Part shown: one piece after another, positions 13,441 through 25,900 of the stretch
Numbering within the stretch: the first letter of the stretch is position 1
How the letters are laid out: the number at the start of each line of letters is the position of its first letter
From: Kryptolebias marmoratus
Lineage: Eukaryota; Chordata; Actinopteri; Cyprinodontiformes; Rivulidae
Reading direction: 5' to 3'
Assembly (NCBI RefSeq): GCF_001649575.2
Contig: NC_051437.1
Location: 19,688,584 to 19,752,583, forward strand
Length of the DNA stretch: 64,000 bases
The notes under the pieces: model-generated
The model's input: the letters and a program-made list of their open reading frames with translations, nothing else
Database searches by the model: none
What the model was told of the DNA's origin: nothing
Position numbers and translations under genes: made by a program

Positions 13441-14407
13441 AAACATTAATGTTTGCCTCTCTCCTTCAGCAGCGGGCAACAATAAGATATGGACTCTGGT
13501 GAATGAGGGTGAGGTTTATTCAAAAACAGACCAGAGTACGAGACTTTCTGAAACTGAGAAGAATCAATCATTGAAGGCACATCATTAAAAATTCCCTTTA
13601 GAAAATTGTGCAAACCAATTGGCAAAGATATATTCGAAAGGTGCCTAACTGCACTTCCAGACCGAGGGGCTTTATTTAATTTTCCTCTGAAAGATTTGGA
13701 CAACGTCCCAAAACTTCTAAAGAGAGATTTAAATCCCCCTGGCCGTGGATTTTAAAAAATGCAGTCGTGCACAAAGTCAAGAAGATAAAAGATTGAAGCG
13801 CAGCAGTGCTGTATGCGTGATTCATATTTCAACAAAATAAATAAATAAAGCTAGGGTTATGATTTTATGAGGCGACAAACACTGAGATTTCACTGAGTAG
13901 TGTGTTTGTGTTTTTGATGGTCAGATAAAGAGAGAGTAAAAAGTGAGACCAGTCGACATGCAGAGCTTTAATCCGCTGAAATAACTTTTCAGAGCTCTTC
14001 CCTTGAGCAATTAAAGCCTGTTTTAAAAGCAAGCCTCGCCTTTGTTAAAAGACAGTATTCTGATAATTTGGTCTGTACACATCATTAAAATGAAACAGAA
14101 TAAAGCAGGAAGTCATTATGCAAAGCTTCAGGGGCTCCAAAGTATTACCTCAGTAACCAAATAATGATGTTTTTGCATCTTTCGGGAGGAAAATGCAGCC
14201 GTTTTATGATTCAAGCTGCTGTCTAGACACGAGACAGGAAGTAGAATGTTTAATCGGTGGTCACTTTACTTTGATTCCCACCATAATGGACCTTTGCATG
14301 CTCTGTTTGCTGCCAACCACCCGCCCTGAGCGCAGCCCACATTAGTGTCTCTGATAAAGTGAGTTTCTGTCTCTTTCGCGCTGCGACACACGGGGTCATG
14401 GAGAGGA
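13441..14407. other. Intergenic, no supported gene
   Basis: Two overlapping short frames on opposite strands near 13403-13703 lack splice signals and homology. No repeat is recognised apart from a short AAATAAATAAATAAA run near 13836-13850. Confidence 0.4.
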
Positions 14408-14696
14408 AGATGTGTGTGTGTGTTGCCATGTATTTGCTACATTGTGGGGACAATTTTCCTAACATATACTAACTTGTGAGGACCAACTGCTTCTCGTCGG
14501 GACCAGGCTTTGGTCCCCACGAGGAGAAATTGTTTTTGGATTAGGGGTTAGGTTTAGGACTAAGGTGTGAATTGAGTTTAGGTTTGGTTTAGGGTTAGGT
14601 ATGTACTGGTAACAGGGTTAGGGTAAGGGTCAGGGTTAGGCTGTAGTAATGTATGGAAGTCAATGGAAAGTCCCCGCAAAGATGGAGAGACAGACA

Positions 14697-14748
<52 letters not shown>

Positions 14749-14753
14749 TGGGG
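14408..14753. repeat. GGGGAC/TTAGGG-type interspersed repeat with (GT)n
   Basis: Holds ATTGTGGGGACAATTTTCCT, GGACCAGGCTTTGGTCCCCA and then a 100-base run of GTTAGG-like units (14538-14642). It continues with GTCAATGGAAAGTCCCCGCA and ends in a pure (GT)n microsatellite of about 46 bases (14699-14744). Similar blocks are common in teleosts. The GTTAGG units resemble telomere repeat but are irregular and embedded in the element, so they are not a telomere. Confidence 0.6.
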
Positions 14754-15062
14754 GTGGTAATCACGTTACCAGCCACTGGGCATTTGTAAACTTCAACTGT
14801 CATAATAATGTGAAGTATCTAATCAGCTGAATCACTGGCTGGAGGCTCAGGAGGTTTTTGGATTAAAGCAACAAACAGAACGGCTGTGATACATTTTGAT
14901 CCTGTACTAAAATAAAAAAGTTCCCTTGAGAACTTTTTAAGCTGTTAAATATTTGTCAAATGTTTAAAAATCCAAAGAAATATGAGTTTCTACAACTCAA
15001 GAGAAGAAGGAAGAGCAAAGTATAATTATAGTTTTAAGGATGGCAGAGGCTTTGAGAACAGC

Positions 15063-15378
15063 TGAGATTAAAGGCCCAGCAATTCTTGAAGGAATGCATA
15101 TTGCCCGTCGCCTTTCATGCCAGAGTTTTAGACTCCTATGATGAGAAACGTTGTTTCCGTTTTGGTCATACCTTGAAAATACTGCTTAGAGCATGTGCTG
15201 GGAATGACTGGGAAATTTTAGCTCAATAACCTGTAACGTGGACCGAGTTAGAGCCGTTTCTGTGTTCACTGTGGTGGCCATCTTGAATTGGGTTGACTCC
15301 GAAAGTTAATCAGACGCAGATGCACGTGCAAGGTTTACTTCCCAAAGGTTTTGTCAAAATGCATCCAGTGGTTAGAGC
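15063..15378 (-). repeat. Dispersed repeat copy 6
   Basis: Begins with TAAAGGCCCAGCAATTC and TTGAAGGAATGCATATTGCC (the terminal hairpin side), and includes CGCCTTTCATGCCAGAG and GTGGCCATCTTGAATTGGG. It breaks off at ATGCATCCAGTGGTT, where a SINE takes over. Confidence 0.75.
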
Positions 15379-15650
15379 AGTTGTCCTCCAAAGAGAGAGT
15401 TGGGGGTTCGATTCCTGGCAGCAGTCATGTGGAAGCATCCCTGGGCAGGACACTGAACCCCTCACTGCCTCCGATGTGCGCTGTTGGTGCACGAATGTGC
15501 TGAATGATAGAATGACTTATTCTGAGCGGAGTTGTAGTAGAGTGATGTATCAACGTGTGTGTTTTGGCTAAATGAGGGCAGGTTGTGATGTAAAGCTCTG
15601 AGTGGCCTGGTTGGCCAGAAAGGTGCTAAACGAGTCCAGTCAGACACTTG
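15370..15650 (+). mobile_element. tRNA-derived SINE
   Basis: The head GTGGTTAGAGCAGTTGTCC resembles an RNA polymerase III A box, and GGGTTCGATTCCTGG at about 15402-15416 is a good B box. The body has CTGGGCAGGACACTGAACCC and the end AGGTGCTAAACGAGTCCAGT, as in many fish SINEs. It is fused to repeat copy 6 through a shared CCAGTGGTT. Confidence 0.7.
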
Positions 15651-16800
15651 AACACACCTTCAGCTGCTGGTGGTGGATGATTAAATGATTCATCGCTTGT
15701 CTAGATGTTGCCTAATGTGCTGCTGAGTGACCCGTTTTAAAATGTAGCTTATTTTTACGACTTTGCGTACAAAGAAAACCAAAAGTCAGAAAAAAATAAA
15801 ATTCTGCAAAGCGCCATAAAGAGCTCTGTGCTGGTTACCAAGGAGACAGATCCACCACAGGCTGCTGGGATGTTGCTGATGCTTCTGAGGAAAGTGTTGA
15901 GATTTTGTGCTCGCTTTGTTTTTTACAAGAAGAAAGAAAGAAAAAAATCAATCTGTATTTTCTTTTTACTGCTGATGTCAGTGAGGATTCACAAAAAGGA
16001 TTTATTTCTAAATGGAACCACAAGAGCTGTTCCTGTTCCCGTGTTGGGCTTTTAGTACGTTTCTTTGTGTTTTTTGTTTGACTTTAAGTTCTGGTGTTTT
16101 CCTGGCTGACTATGAGCGCCCGTGTTCCCCTCAGATAATCAGCCTCCGCTGCTCCTTTCACACATTTGTTCTGCCTGATCGGTCAAAAAGAATTAGATTA
16201 ATAAAAATAAACCTCATTGAGACATTCTGCTGCCTCCATTTGGTAGCTCGCACAGACAAAAGAGAAGCAACAACTGCAACTTCTGAAACAAGCCTCACCT
16301 TTTTCAATCTGAAATTTAAAAGAACTTCACGTTTACAAGTCGTAAAATGAGACAAAGTTCATTTGATCGGGCAAAGAAAACAGATCGCAGTTACTTTTTG
16401 ATGTTTTTCCCTTCAGAGCCTCTGCAGAAAGCCAGGATGCTTGTAAAGCCCAGTGTGAACAGTGTTTATATTTGTGATCCAGTGAGCCAAAACTCAGGTT
16501 AGAATCAGGTCTGAACAGGACCAGAGAACCATTCGTTTCAGACCGATTTATCACAAACACCTTTACTGAATGAACCCGTGTGAAACTTTCAGTTTTAATT
16601 CAGTTTTTTTTTATATGGAGCCAATTCACAACAAAATCCCTCTCTGCAAAAGAAAAGTCCAAATCATAAACCCAATTCCGATCCCAGATCCAAACCCAGT
16701 TTCAGTCAATTCATCCCTATTGGAATCCCCTTCACACACAGCACATTATGTAAAAAAGTTATTTATTCATAGAAACCGGCAGATTACCACACGAGTTTGT
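15651..16800. other. Intergenic, no supported gene
   Basis: Short frames on both strands, none with recognisable content. Bases about 16610-16760 (GGAGCCAATTCACAACAAAA followed by CCAATTCCG/CCAGATCC motifs) resemble a decayed teleost dispersed repeat, which I cannot classify. Confidence 0.4.
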
Positions 16801-17234
16801 TGACTTTTTTTGTTTGTTTTATTCCTTTATACTGCTTACCTGGATTTAAAATAAAAAAAAACAAACCTGAAGGACAAAAGCTGCAGTGAAGTTTTACTGC
16901 ATGGTGAGTAAATATTCAACGACTGACACTCAAACCAGAACCATTTACACACGCCACGTATAAAGGAACCATTTTGCATTAACAGCTTACAACATCAGCT
17001 TAAAGAACAGGCTTTCACTCCAGCAGGTGAGATGGAGGAAGTAGCACCGTTCACTGATGTCTCACACCTAGGTGTCTGAACGGGGACACGGGGACAATGG
17101 CCACTGTTTCCTCCCCGGAGAGCTGGACATCTGTGAGGGAAAGTGGCCTCTTCGCGTGCCGCCAACTGCAGACAAACGAAGCTTTGTTTCAGTTCTGCTG
17201 CGGCTGCACTGAAGTCCGTATAGACTGTCCCCGT
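16801..17234 (-). other. Possible 3' UTR of the minus-strand exon at 17.3 kb
   Basis: Directly downstream, on the minus strand, of the 33-codon reading frame. AATAAA signals on the minus strand lie at 16818-16823 and near 16762. The link to the exon is inferred from position only. Confidence 0.3.
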
Positions 17235-17341
17235 TTATAGAGTCATCACTTCACTGTCGTCTGTTCTCTGCTGAGACGACTGCTGGGATCCAACGGGTGG
17301 CCCTTTTATCTTGAAATGCTCAGAGATGTCTTCCATTTTTC
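17235..17341 (-). CDS. Candidate last coding exon, 33 codons, unrecognised
   Basis: On the minus strand a splice-acceptor-like TGTGTTTAACAG precedes this segment. Of the three phases only one stays open. It reads MEDISEHFKI at its start, GPPVGSQQSS in the middle and TDDSEVMTL before a TAA at 17235-17237. The ATG (17334-17336) has A at -3 and G at +4, so the segment could also be a stand-alone micropeptide. Otherwise it would be the hydrophilic tail of a longer protein whose other exons lie at higher coordinates. I could not find those exons between here and clstn1, and I do not recognise the tail. Codon use looks coding-like. It might still be a chance open frame or an orphan exon. Confidence 0.35.
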
Positions 17342-18879
17342 CTGTTAAACACACCGGAGCACGTGAACTCAGGCACACACAAAACAAACCTCACATTTCC
17401 TCACACAAAGACTCCCACAATGGGCTGTTTTGCAAATGTCTCAGATTTGCAATAAAATAAATTAGGGTCTGTGTGAAGATGAGCAGCAGCCACATCAGCG
17501 TGGCTCAGTAGGATACGAATTCAGCAAAGTAGCTGTAACTCTGAACTCGCTGCAGCTTCCTCTCCTCGGGGGGTGCCATCTATATTAGATGGTGTTGATT
17601 GGAAAGAGAGGGGCTCCAATTTGCAAATTGAGGAATTGCTGTTCTCACATGGCTTTGCACTTGTTGTAATTGTGATACAGAAGGGAGATGGTGGTGAAAT
17701 GATCAGTAAGATCTACAAACTTCATGCTCTGTAACAAGGTTTATTTTATTTTATTCCCACTTTGCCCCTCAGTGGAGTGAGATAAGCATAAATAAATTCA
17801 AGATTTTCAATGTCCATCACTCTCATATCAACCAAAAGATTAGATAAGACTTGTAGAGGCACCTGAACAACTTTTGTCACTTTCTGGTAACATTAGATGA
17901 TTAAATCCGGATTTCCTACTTCTGTACTACAGTTCTTGGTGACAGCTGAAGCCAAAGTACTAACTTTTGTGTTGAGCCTAATTTAAGTCTTAGCTTTTCT
18001 TCTGTCTCGTTCTGAGTTTAATTCAGACCTTATAATGCTCTCTGGATGCCTGCGTTTGGCCCCGGCTCCTGGACTCAGTTTAGCCGTCTGTGCTAAACTA
18101 GATGCTCCCACAATAACACCAGTGACGTCACTGGCCACTTGGACACGTGCTGCCTTCAGGTTCTCATCTTGAGCTCGGATTTTTAGGCTACAAACAGATA
18201 TGAAATGCCCAGAGCTGGAAAAAAAATCGGCGTGACCAGAGATATGGCGAAATCCTTTAATTAATTTACAATTTTCTCAAAATACAGTTAAGATTCTAAA
18301 CGTGCTGGTTGATATTCAAAAAATATTCCCGTTCTCCAAATGTGAATGCTTTTTCCTTGTCATAAGGTATGTAAGACTGCATGTTGTTTAATAAAGGCAC
18401 TTTTATCAAATTATGCATGAAAGATAAAGAAACATCCTGTAATTGTGTTGGCTCGAAGCTGCACTGTTAAGGTTTTTGTTTAATGACTCAGCAGATGTGT
18501 TCTTAAACTCAAATGTTGGACTGTGCTTTTTGCATTTCTCAGCTTTTAAAACATGTTAATTTCCTCATGTTTCCTCAGAGACTTACTCGTATTAAACAAG
18601 TTGGAAAACAGATTTTTATTCAGAGTTCATTTCTGTTGGACTGAATGTAAACATTCCCACCATTAATCATCGCTTCTATTTGGAGTAAAATATTACATCC
18701 TTGTGTGAATTCTGACCAGCATTCACACTATTGTTTCTACTGCTTCTAGTTTTTTTAAGCATCTAAACACTTCAGCATACTTTCAGCAATGTTAACCATT
18801 CAGGTGTCATTCAGGAGATTGGCACTATGACTTCTGGTGTATGTTGTTTTTATAGTTTTTAAAAAAATGTTACTTTATA
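17342..18879. other. Intergenic, no supported gene
   Basis: Region between the candidate minus-strand exon and the clstn1 promoter. A GTGACGTCAC CRE-type palindrome lies near 18122-18131. I found no upstream exons for the 17.3-kb frame here. Confidence 0.4.
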
Positions 18880-19320
18880 AAGCCTTTTAGCTTCCATTGA
18901 AATAAAAAGGCATTCTAATTTTAGCTAACTCTAGCTTTTAAGTTTTTGTTCATCTATTTTATATGTTTTAGCTACTGCTATGCAGACTTTGGCTTTTAGC
19001 TACTGTTTAGCTGTTTTTATCTTTTAGTTACTATTTTTTACATTTTTGTTTTTATCTACTATTTTGCTAATTTTAACATTTAGCTACTGTTATGTTGGTT
19101 TTAGGACTTAACTACTGTTGCACATATATTAGCTTTTAGCTATTGTTGTCCTAATTTGAGGTTTTAGCAGTGTTTGGCTAATTTTGGCTTTTAGCCACTA
19201 TTTTGCTTATCTTAGCTTTTGTCTGCCGTTGTGATGATTTTAGGCATAGCTACTCTTTTACTCATTTCAGCTTCTGTTACTTGTTTTATTTTGATAAATC
19301 AGCTTCTGCTTCTTTTGTTT
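18880..19320. repeat. Degenerate TTTTAGCTACT/TTTTGCTAA minisatellite
   Basis: Roughly 25-35-base imperfect units built from TTTTAGCTACT, TTTTGCTAATTTTAGC and variants repeat more than ten times. The same unit type occurs in an nmnat1 intron (61205-61400) and faintly at 195-360. Confidence 0.6.
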
Positions 19321-19639
19321 ACAAATTTCATTCAGCATTCACAAGGCAATATGAAAGAAAATGCTAACTTTTTTCTAGTTTAACTCTATATTGCTAAAGA
19401 GAAGTTAAAGTTAGTTACTAAGTTCAGCTCATTTACCATCACAGTGTAAAATAGGCTCACAAACTGTACTAGTCTGATGAGATTAAGTAGTTAAGAGATT
19501 AAAAAAATGGGCTATTTAACGATTGACTAATTGTTTGGGGCTTCCATTTAATTATGTACAATATTTAAACATTTAAAAGCATGTCATTATCGGTGAGTGC
19601 GTCATATTATTAATTTATATGCAGCATTAGGTAATAATA

Positions 19640-19937
19640 GCCGCTGACATTTGGGACTCGGTATCAGTGTTTCCAGACTAACTTCCTGTCCGAGACTCGC
19701 TCGGATGTGTCGCCCTGATTTCCGGCGGTCCTTGAACGCAGCCAGCTGCGAGAGGAGCACTGATTGAAGGGGAGAGAGCACGGCCATCTTAGGGCTGCCG
19801 TGGTAACCGACACTCATCTTCTCCCGGATTTTATTTTTTCTTCTCAGAGAAACACTCCGCCCGGCCGACGAGGGGACACGAGGAGAAGGAGAAGAAGGCT
19901 GTGTTTGACTTCGCGGCAGTTCAAACTCGACGTCGGG
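19640..19937 (+). promoter_or_regulatory. clstn1: Putative clstn1 promoter and 5' UTR
   Basis: A GC- and CpG-richer block directly upstream of the clstn1 start. It contains ETS-type motifs (ACTTCCTGT at 19681-19689, TTCCGG at 19720-19725) and a YY1-like GGCCATCTT at 19782-19790. There is no TATA box, which suits a CpG-type promoter. The transcription start cannot be placed from sequence alone. Confidence 0.5.
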
Positions 19938-22900
19938 ATGCGGTTCGGAGGGGAAAAGCGATTTGCATCCGCCGTCGGACTGGTCCTCGGACTATTATGT
20001 GCGGTGGAGGCAGCGGCTAAAGGTAACTAAGCTGGGATTTAGGTCCTCTTCGTCTGCCTGTGCGTGTCTGACAGGTCTGTGAGCGTTTCGGACTGGACGT
20101 GTCCCGGTTCCGTCCAGAAGCTGGAGGGGTGGGGAGGGTTAGAAATATAAAAGCTATTTATTTATTTTAGTTGGGCTCCTGAGGGGAACCTGTTCAGGGA
20201 TAGTCTGCCCGGCGTGGCGCCGCAGCGGATGGATGTGGCGAAGCAAGTGCACCCAGCGATATTTTCACTGATTTATCCTCAAACACAAATAAATACAAAT
20301 AAAACCCCCACTACGCTTACTGACCGCGTATTATATGTAATCCCGCATCATAATATGTTACTTCGGCGTTCATACCAAGGTTACAAGACAACCCCTTTCT
20401 GTAATTTTTCGCCTTTTTGGGTTTTTTTTCCAGTCGCTTCTTTAAACTCGTTTCATCGACGGGTTAAAAACGAACCTCACCCTCTGCAGAGTTTGTGAAT
20501 TATTTTTACCTGCCTCCTGCTGGCACTCTCTGTCCTGCTCGTCCTGTTGTTTTTATGTTAAATCCTATCACAGTTAAAGCTGTTTGATATAATGTTTTTG
20601 GACATGAAGTGCTTGAATGCAGGTTTATTCCACCCCCCAATTAAAAAAAAAACTCATTTTTTTAAAATCTGGGTTTGTCAGCGCCCTGCTCGCACCAGGA
20701 TGGAGTTGGCTACGCATTGCAGATCCTCCTCACATGCCCTTGGTTTTCGTCGGTGGGTTTAAATATTGATGGGCTGTGATGCTTAAATAAATAAAATCTC
20801 TTCCAGGTCTGTACCTTCTTAAGACTGTAAAGTGGATAAGAAGTCAGAGTGTTTCTTGCTTTGCAGCATGTCTTTATTTGCTGCAGGGCGGTCCTCCCTC
20901 CTCCTCTCCTCTCAGTGACACCCCCCACCCTCCCTACACACACGCACACGCCACTGTATGAATTTATAGACTGTGTTTTAACCTTAAAGTCTTCCTACTG
21001 ACTCCCCGGGGTGAGCTTCCTGATCCAGGGTGTGTTTGTTAGTCACTACTGGTCATATCAGCAAGTCTGGGCAGCCATCACAGCTGCAGCCCAGCCTGTG
21101 TTTGTGGTATTGCTTTTTAATGTTACACCCATTTTAAGCCCAATGTAGCAAAACACACACACAAAAACCAAACCAGAAGGCATACAGGTACCCACAAAAG
21201 TCTGCACAGGAGCTTTCATTCAGGCCACATGGATATTTCAGTTTTCATCTCAGGACGCTCAGCAATAACTTTAGTCTGTTTTCATCAATCGAAAGGACAA
21301 AACCAGTAATATTTCGTTTTCTGGCTGTGTGTGCAAAGTGCAGCTGCTGCCCTTTCCAGCTCTTATCAGGAAACCTGTGAGATTAACACAACGTTTGAGG
21401 CTTATCTTTTAGTAACCAAAGGTTACCTGGCTGTTTTGTTCACCACCTCATTGCTTGTCTGTCTTTTCTATTGCCAGCCGTTTGGCAGTAAATGAGAAAG
21501 CCAAACACTCCCGAGGGTTTTCCCCCTGTCGCTCTCGGTCTTGAGTGCTCTAGTTTGGTTGTTTACGAATGATTGGATGCCTTCACTACGTACGATTTAG
21601 TTCGCTGCCATCAAGAAAATGCCAGAGTAAAACACGATTCATACCTACTGTAAAAGAGACACTTGTGGCATTCATCTTCTGTTCGTTTTGGTGCTCCTCA
21701 CTTATTTTCCAGGTGTCACGCATGCAATTTATTTTCTTTTTCTGTAACCACGAGCAGCTGCTGGGTGTCCCCCGTGTTGTCGAGTCAAACATTAAGTCTG
21801 CAGGGATGCGTGATGAGTTTCCTCTGTGCACACAACCACACAAAGGAAACGCTGGCTGCTGGGAAGTTTCTTGGCTCATTCATCATTGAATTAAGTTAAT
21901 TCTAGCCAAACAAATTGGATGCCCTGCTTTGTGTGGCGTTAACATATGCGCTCTCCTCGCATAGCTAAGGCATGTTTCAGACTCTGGTCAGAACCAAGCC
22001 TTTTGCTCCCAGGCCTCCATGTCTTTGTGCCGGAGACGTCGAGCATTGATCAGCTCATGATCACGTCTCAGTTATAGTTGGAGCAACGCTTTTCTGTTTA
22101 AAAACAGATTCTCTTGGTCAGCCATGCGTATTTTATTTTATGTGACACACACATTATAAAAACACTGGAATTTCTTTTTACTCAATTAATGCAAAACTAC
22201 ACTTTAGTGTTTTTTATGAGGATTGTTTTTATTGTTTAAACTGACTAGTTTACTAGTAATTTCAGTCATCCTAATGTTCTGATTTCAATATGATTTTAAA
22301 AAGTTGATTAGAGCATTCTAGAAATAAACATGATCCCACTTGGGTGGTCTTTGAGAATAATGGATGCTCAGATTTCCTTTGTGTTGCAAAAACTATTATT
22401 TCAGACTATTTAAAGCCTTCAAGCCATCGCCGATCATCTTGCTATGTTGTGGCAATTAGAAACGATGTGAACGCACACGGCTGACAATGACCACATTGTT
22501 TGCCTCTTCTGTGCAGCTCGAGTGACATTTGCTGTTGTCGGGGTCAGTTTACAGACTTGTTCTTCTCAAATATGATGTAAAAACAGCAGATGCCTATCGA
22601 ATGTCATAAATCAACAAAATACTTCATTTTGTAGACATTGTATTACAGGACTCAGGAAGTGCGTACCTTCTCTAAAACTACACGCAACAACAACAAAGTC
22701 TTTATTCTGTTTGTTTGATGACAACTTTGAACCACATCTTTGCACAGGGATGTTTTGTAAAACCTCCAACAAACAGATTCACAGGTGCTGTGTGCTGTTG
22801 TACTGACAGTACCACTTTCCAATAAATCCCAGAGATGCATTTAGAGCTGTCAAATGCAAATGTCATCAAAGCAGGCTTCAATTTGTAAGCGTGTTCAAGG

Positions 22901-25900
22901 TTTATAGTGTATCCATCCAATATCTAAACCTGCTTTGGCCTTTTGAGGGTCACAGCTGAGGTTGCACCCTAAACGATTGTCCAGCTTTCACAAAAAGTGA
23001 ACTAGCTGTGCAAAAACACTGCAAATACCACACGTGTCTTCAGAGGTAAGGAGGGCCCAAAACAATTAGAGGAAGAACATGTAAACTCAAAGCCAACCAA
23101 CAGGTTTAAACTCAGCATTTTGTTTTTTTGCCGAAAGGTAAAAATGCAAGCAACAAGCACAGCTTTACTTCCTTCTTAAAGCTGTTGCTGTCAAATACAT
23201 AAAACCCCTAAAATATTGAAGTTATTTATTGGAAAACAAAAGGTATGTGGCAGAATTAAAACAGCTTTTTGTCATGTAAGTATGTTGAGATGTAGTGGAG
23301 ATTGTGTAAAGCCCATTGTTGGAATGGTTGATATACCGTTCACAGAGAGAATCAGGAAATGGGGCTGAATATCAGAGAATAAAATCACTTCTCTGTCTTG
23401 TTTACACCAGGATTTAATTTTATATCATTTGTGTATTTGTTCACATATCTATAAACATTACTATCCCAAATGGGGCTATAAAAGCAGAATATTAATTTTG
23501 ATATTGCTTCTGTGCAGAATGATAAGACCCATTACCGTTCATCTTCCTCTGTATCGCTCTGAGTAACCATTTATTTGGCCAACACAGAAGCAGTGCTCCC
23601 ACAAGTCAAATAATACATTTTCCACAGTATTTATTGTGCGTAAAACTGTGTCACGGTTGGGATCTGGTCTGGTCGCCGTATAAGAGATCTCAGCTCAAGC
23701 CCCTAAAGAATGTGTGTATGAGATAATCCCCAAGTGCTAAGATGCTGAAGCATTTTGATTTGATGGTTTGCCTCAGGTTATGAGGCTGCTGGACTAAATT
23801 TGGGTCGGTGGTGACTTTCCTCTCATTGGTGCCTTTTAGGAGCTGAATGGAGTCGGTGAACTGTTAAGAAAGGGTCATTCAGTTGTGAATATTAAGTTGG
23901 CAAGACGACTGGGAAGTCGTGTCAGTCAAAAGGAAAAGTACACATTTAGTTTAGCTGTTTTGCATGAGATATTAAAACACAATTTATTCTTCTTAATTTT
24001 AAGATAACATTGTAATAAATGAAACAAATATAAACAATATCTAGTTGGAATATATATTTTTCTGACAAAACATTAGAACTAAAGCTAAATGCTTTAATGT
24101 ACAGAGTAGCTAATGAGGAAGGTTGCTCTGTATTCTTGAGCAAAAACGAATTAAAAATCAGCTTTCCCGGCTGTGTCACATTCTCCCCTGAGTCCCTGTG
24201 CTTCCAGAAGAAAAAAAAAAACCCACAGCAGAATTATTCTCATTTGGGTGTGTTCACATTAAATTTCTAGTTTCATGGGAAACAGGTAACCAGAGAGCGC
24301 ATTACCTGCAGCAGATCAGCTACACCCGAGTGGCTGTGCGGAGCTCCATCGTCTCACGCTTGCTTATTCACTCTCACTGGTGCTTTTGTGCAGCTCACAC
24401 AGAGAGGTGATTGAGTTGCGTTCAAGGCTCCCAACCCCCTCTTCAGAGGGCCGCTGCGTTTGTCCAGGGTGTGTTCGCTCTGTTTGGCGGTTGTGGCTGC
24501 TCAGAGGACAAACAAATGTTGTTGCCTGGCAGGGGAACTGAGAGGCTCTCCGGTGTGGGTCGGATTCTTTGGGATTCAGGGCCCCTGATGCCTCGGCTTC
24601 CTTTACGGGGCTTTGGACCTCTGAGAACAGTCCCCGCTCTGTGATGGAGGTAGCGTGCGTCAACAAGCTCAGGAGTTTGCAAAGCAAGGCAAACAGAGAA
24701 GTGTGCCTGCTGTTTCGGACCATGAGCAGATTGTCCATTGATTATTCCAGGTCCACTTATCAGCATAATGGAAGTCATTCCTCGACTCATGGTTTGCATG
24801 CATCACATACCTTCGCCGATCTGTCTGCTGTGCTTGCCTATGCAGAATATTTAACTTAAAGCCTAAAGCTGCAAACTAAGCTGCCATGAAAACACCTTGC
24901 AGTTGTTGTTGAAAGCACACTTGTCTACTGAAATCTTGCAAGCACAGAATTATTTGAGCACTAAAGAACTGGTACAAAGTTGAAAATGAAACCTACTCAC
25001 GTAGACCGAGACGGTCAGCGTGAGTGTTTTAGTTTGTATTTCTGTTTTAATGTCGGGAGTGTTGTTGCTCCAAGCACCCAAAATCAGACGCAAAGGCAAT
25101 AAGACTAAGAGGAAGCAACTTTATTAAAATAAACAGCTGACAGGGCAGCAAAATAAACTATACAAAAGCAAAAAAACCTGGGCTCATACCAAAAATATAA
25201 ACAACAGGGAACAAATAGTTTGATGGAACAAAGCCTGAATGAGAACCAGGAGTACAGGTAGGCTGGGAGAGGCGATTACTGACAATACAATAATACATAA
25301 ACCCATACTTCAAAACAAACACAAAAATCCAAGGATTATTTCCATGTTAGGCTATTTAAAAAGATCTTAACTCTGTCTGGAAACACCTAAAAAGTGTGAC
25401 TTTTTGTCTGATGGCAGATGAATCCTTCCCCTTTAGTGTGCTGCAACAGTTAATAAGACAAGTCTGAACAACCAGGCAACAGAGAGGCTTTATTTAGTCT
25501 CAGCCAACAAGACTGTCGGCACACACTGGAGAGCAGGCTGTCCCCCCAATTAGCAGCTTTTACTTCTAATTATTATTTTGTTTAGAATTGATCAAACAAT
25601 TCCTTTAGAGTGTAGGTAAAATATTCAGTATGTTTTATCAGAGTTAGATGTTTATGTCTTGTAATATGTGTAGAATAGATTGTTTTTGTCCTTTGCGGTC
25701 TTGCAGTTTCACCGTGCTTTCTGTCTCTGTGGCAGTTTATGTAATACAATGCAAAACAGAAATCAGATGGGTGTGATTGGTGCGAATGAATTTTTGTCCA
25801 CGGTTTCTGCGTGAAGGCCGGCCTCGTGTGGAGTGTGGCTTTATATTTGATGTGATCAAAGAAAATGATTTGCGGACTTCAGGCCATAATATCTGAGTTA

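Noticed and set aside
14538..14642. Interstitial telomere or chromosome fusion point
   Set aside because: Units are irregular, short and embedded in a compound dispersed repeat.
24360..24860. Cluster of overlapping open frames in clstn1 intron 1
   Set aside because: Open on both strands in several phases at once, which is expected from GC-rich composition. No frame has splice sites or recognisable homology.
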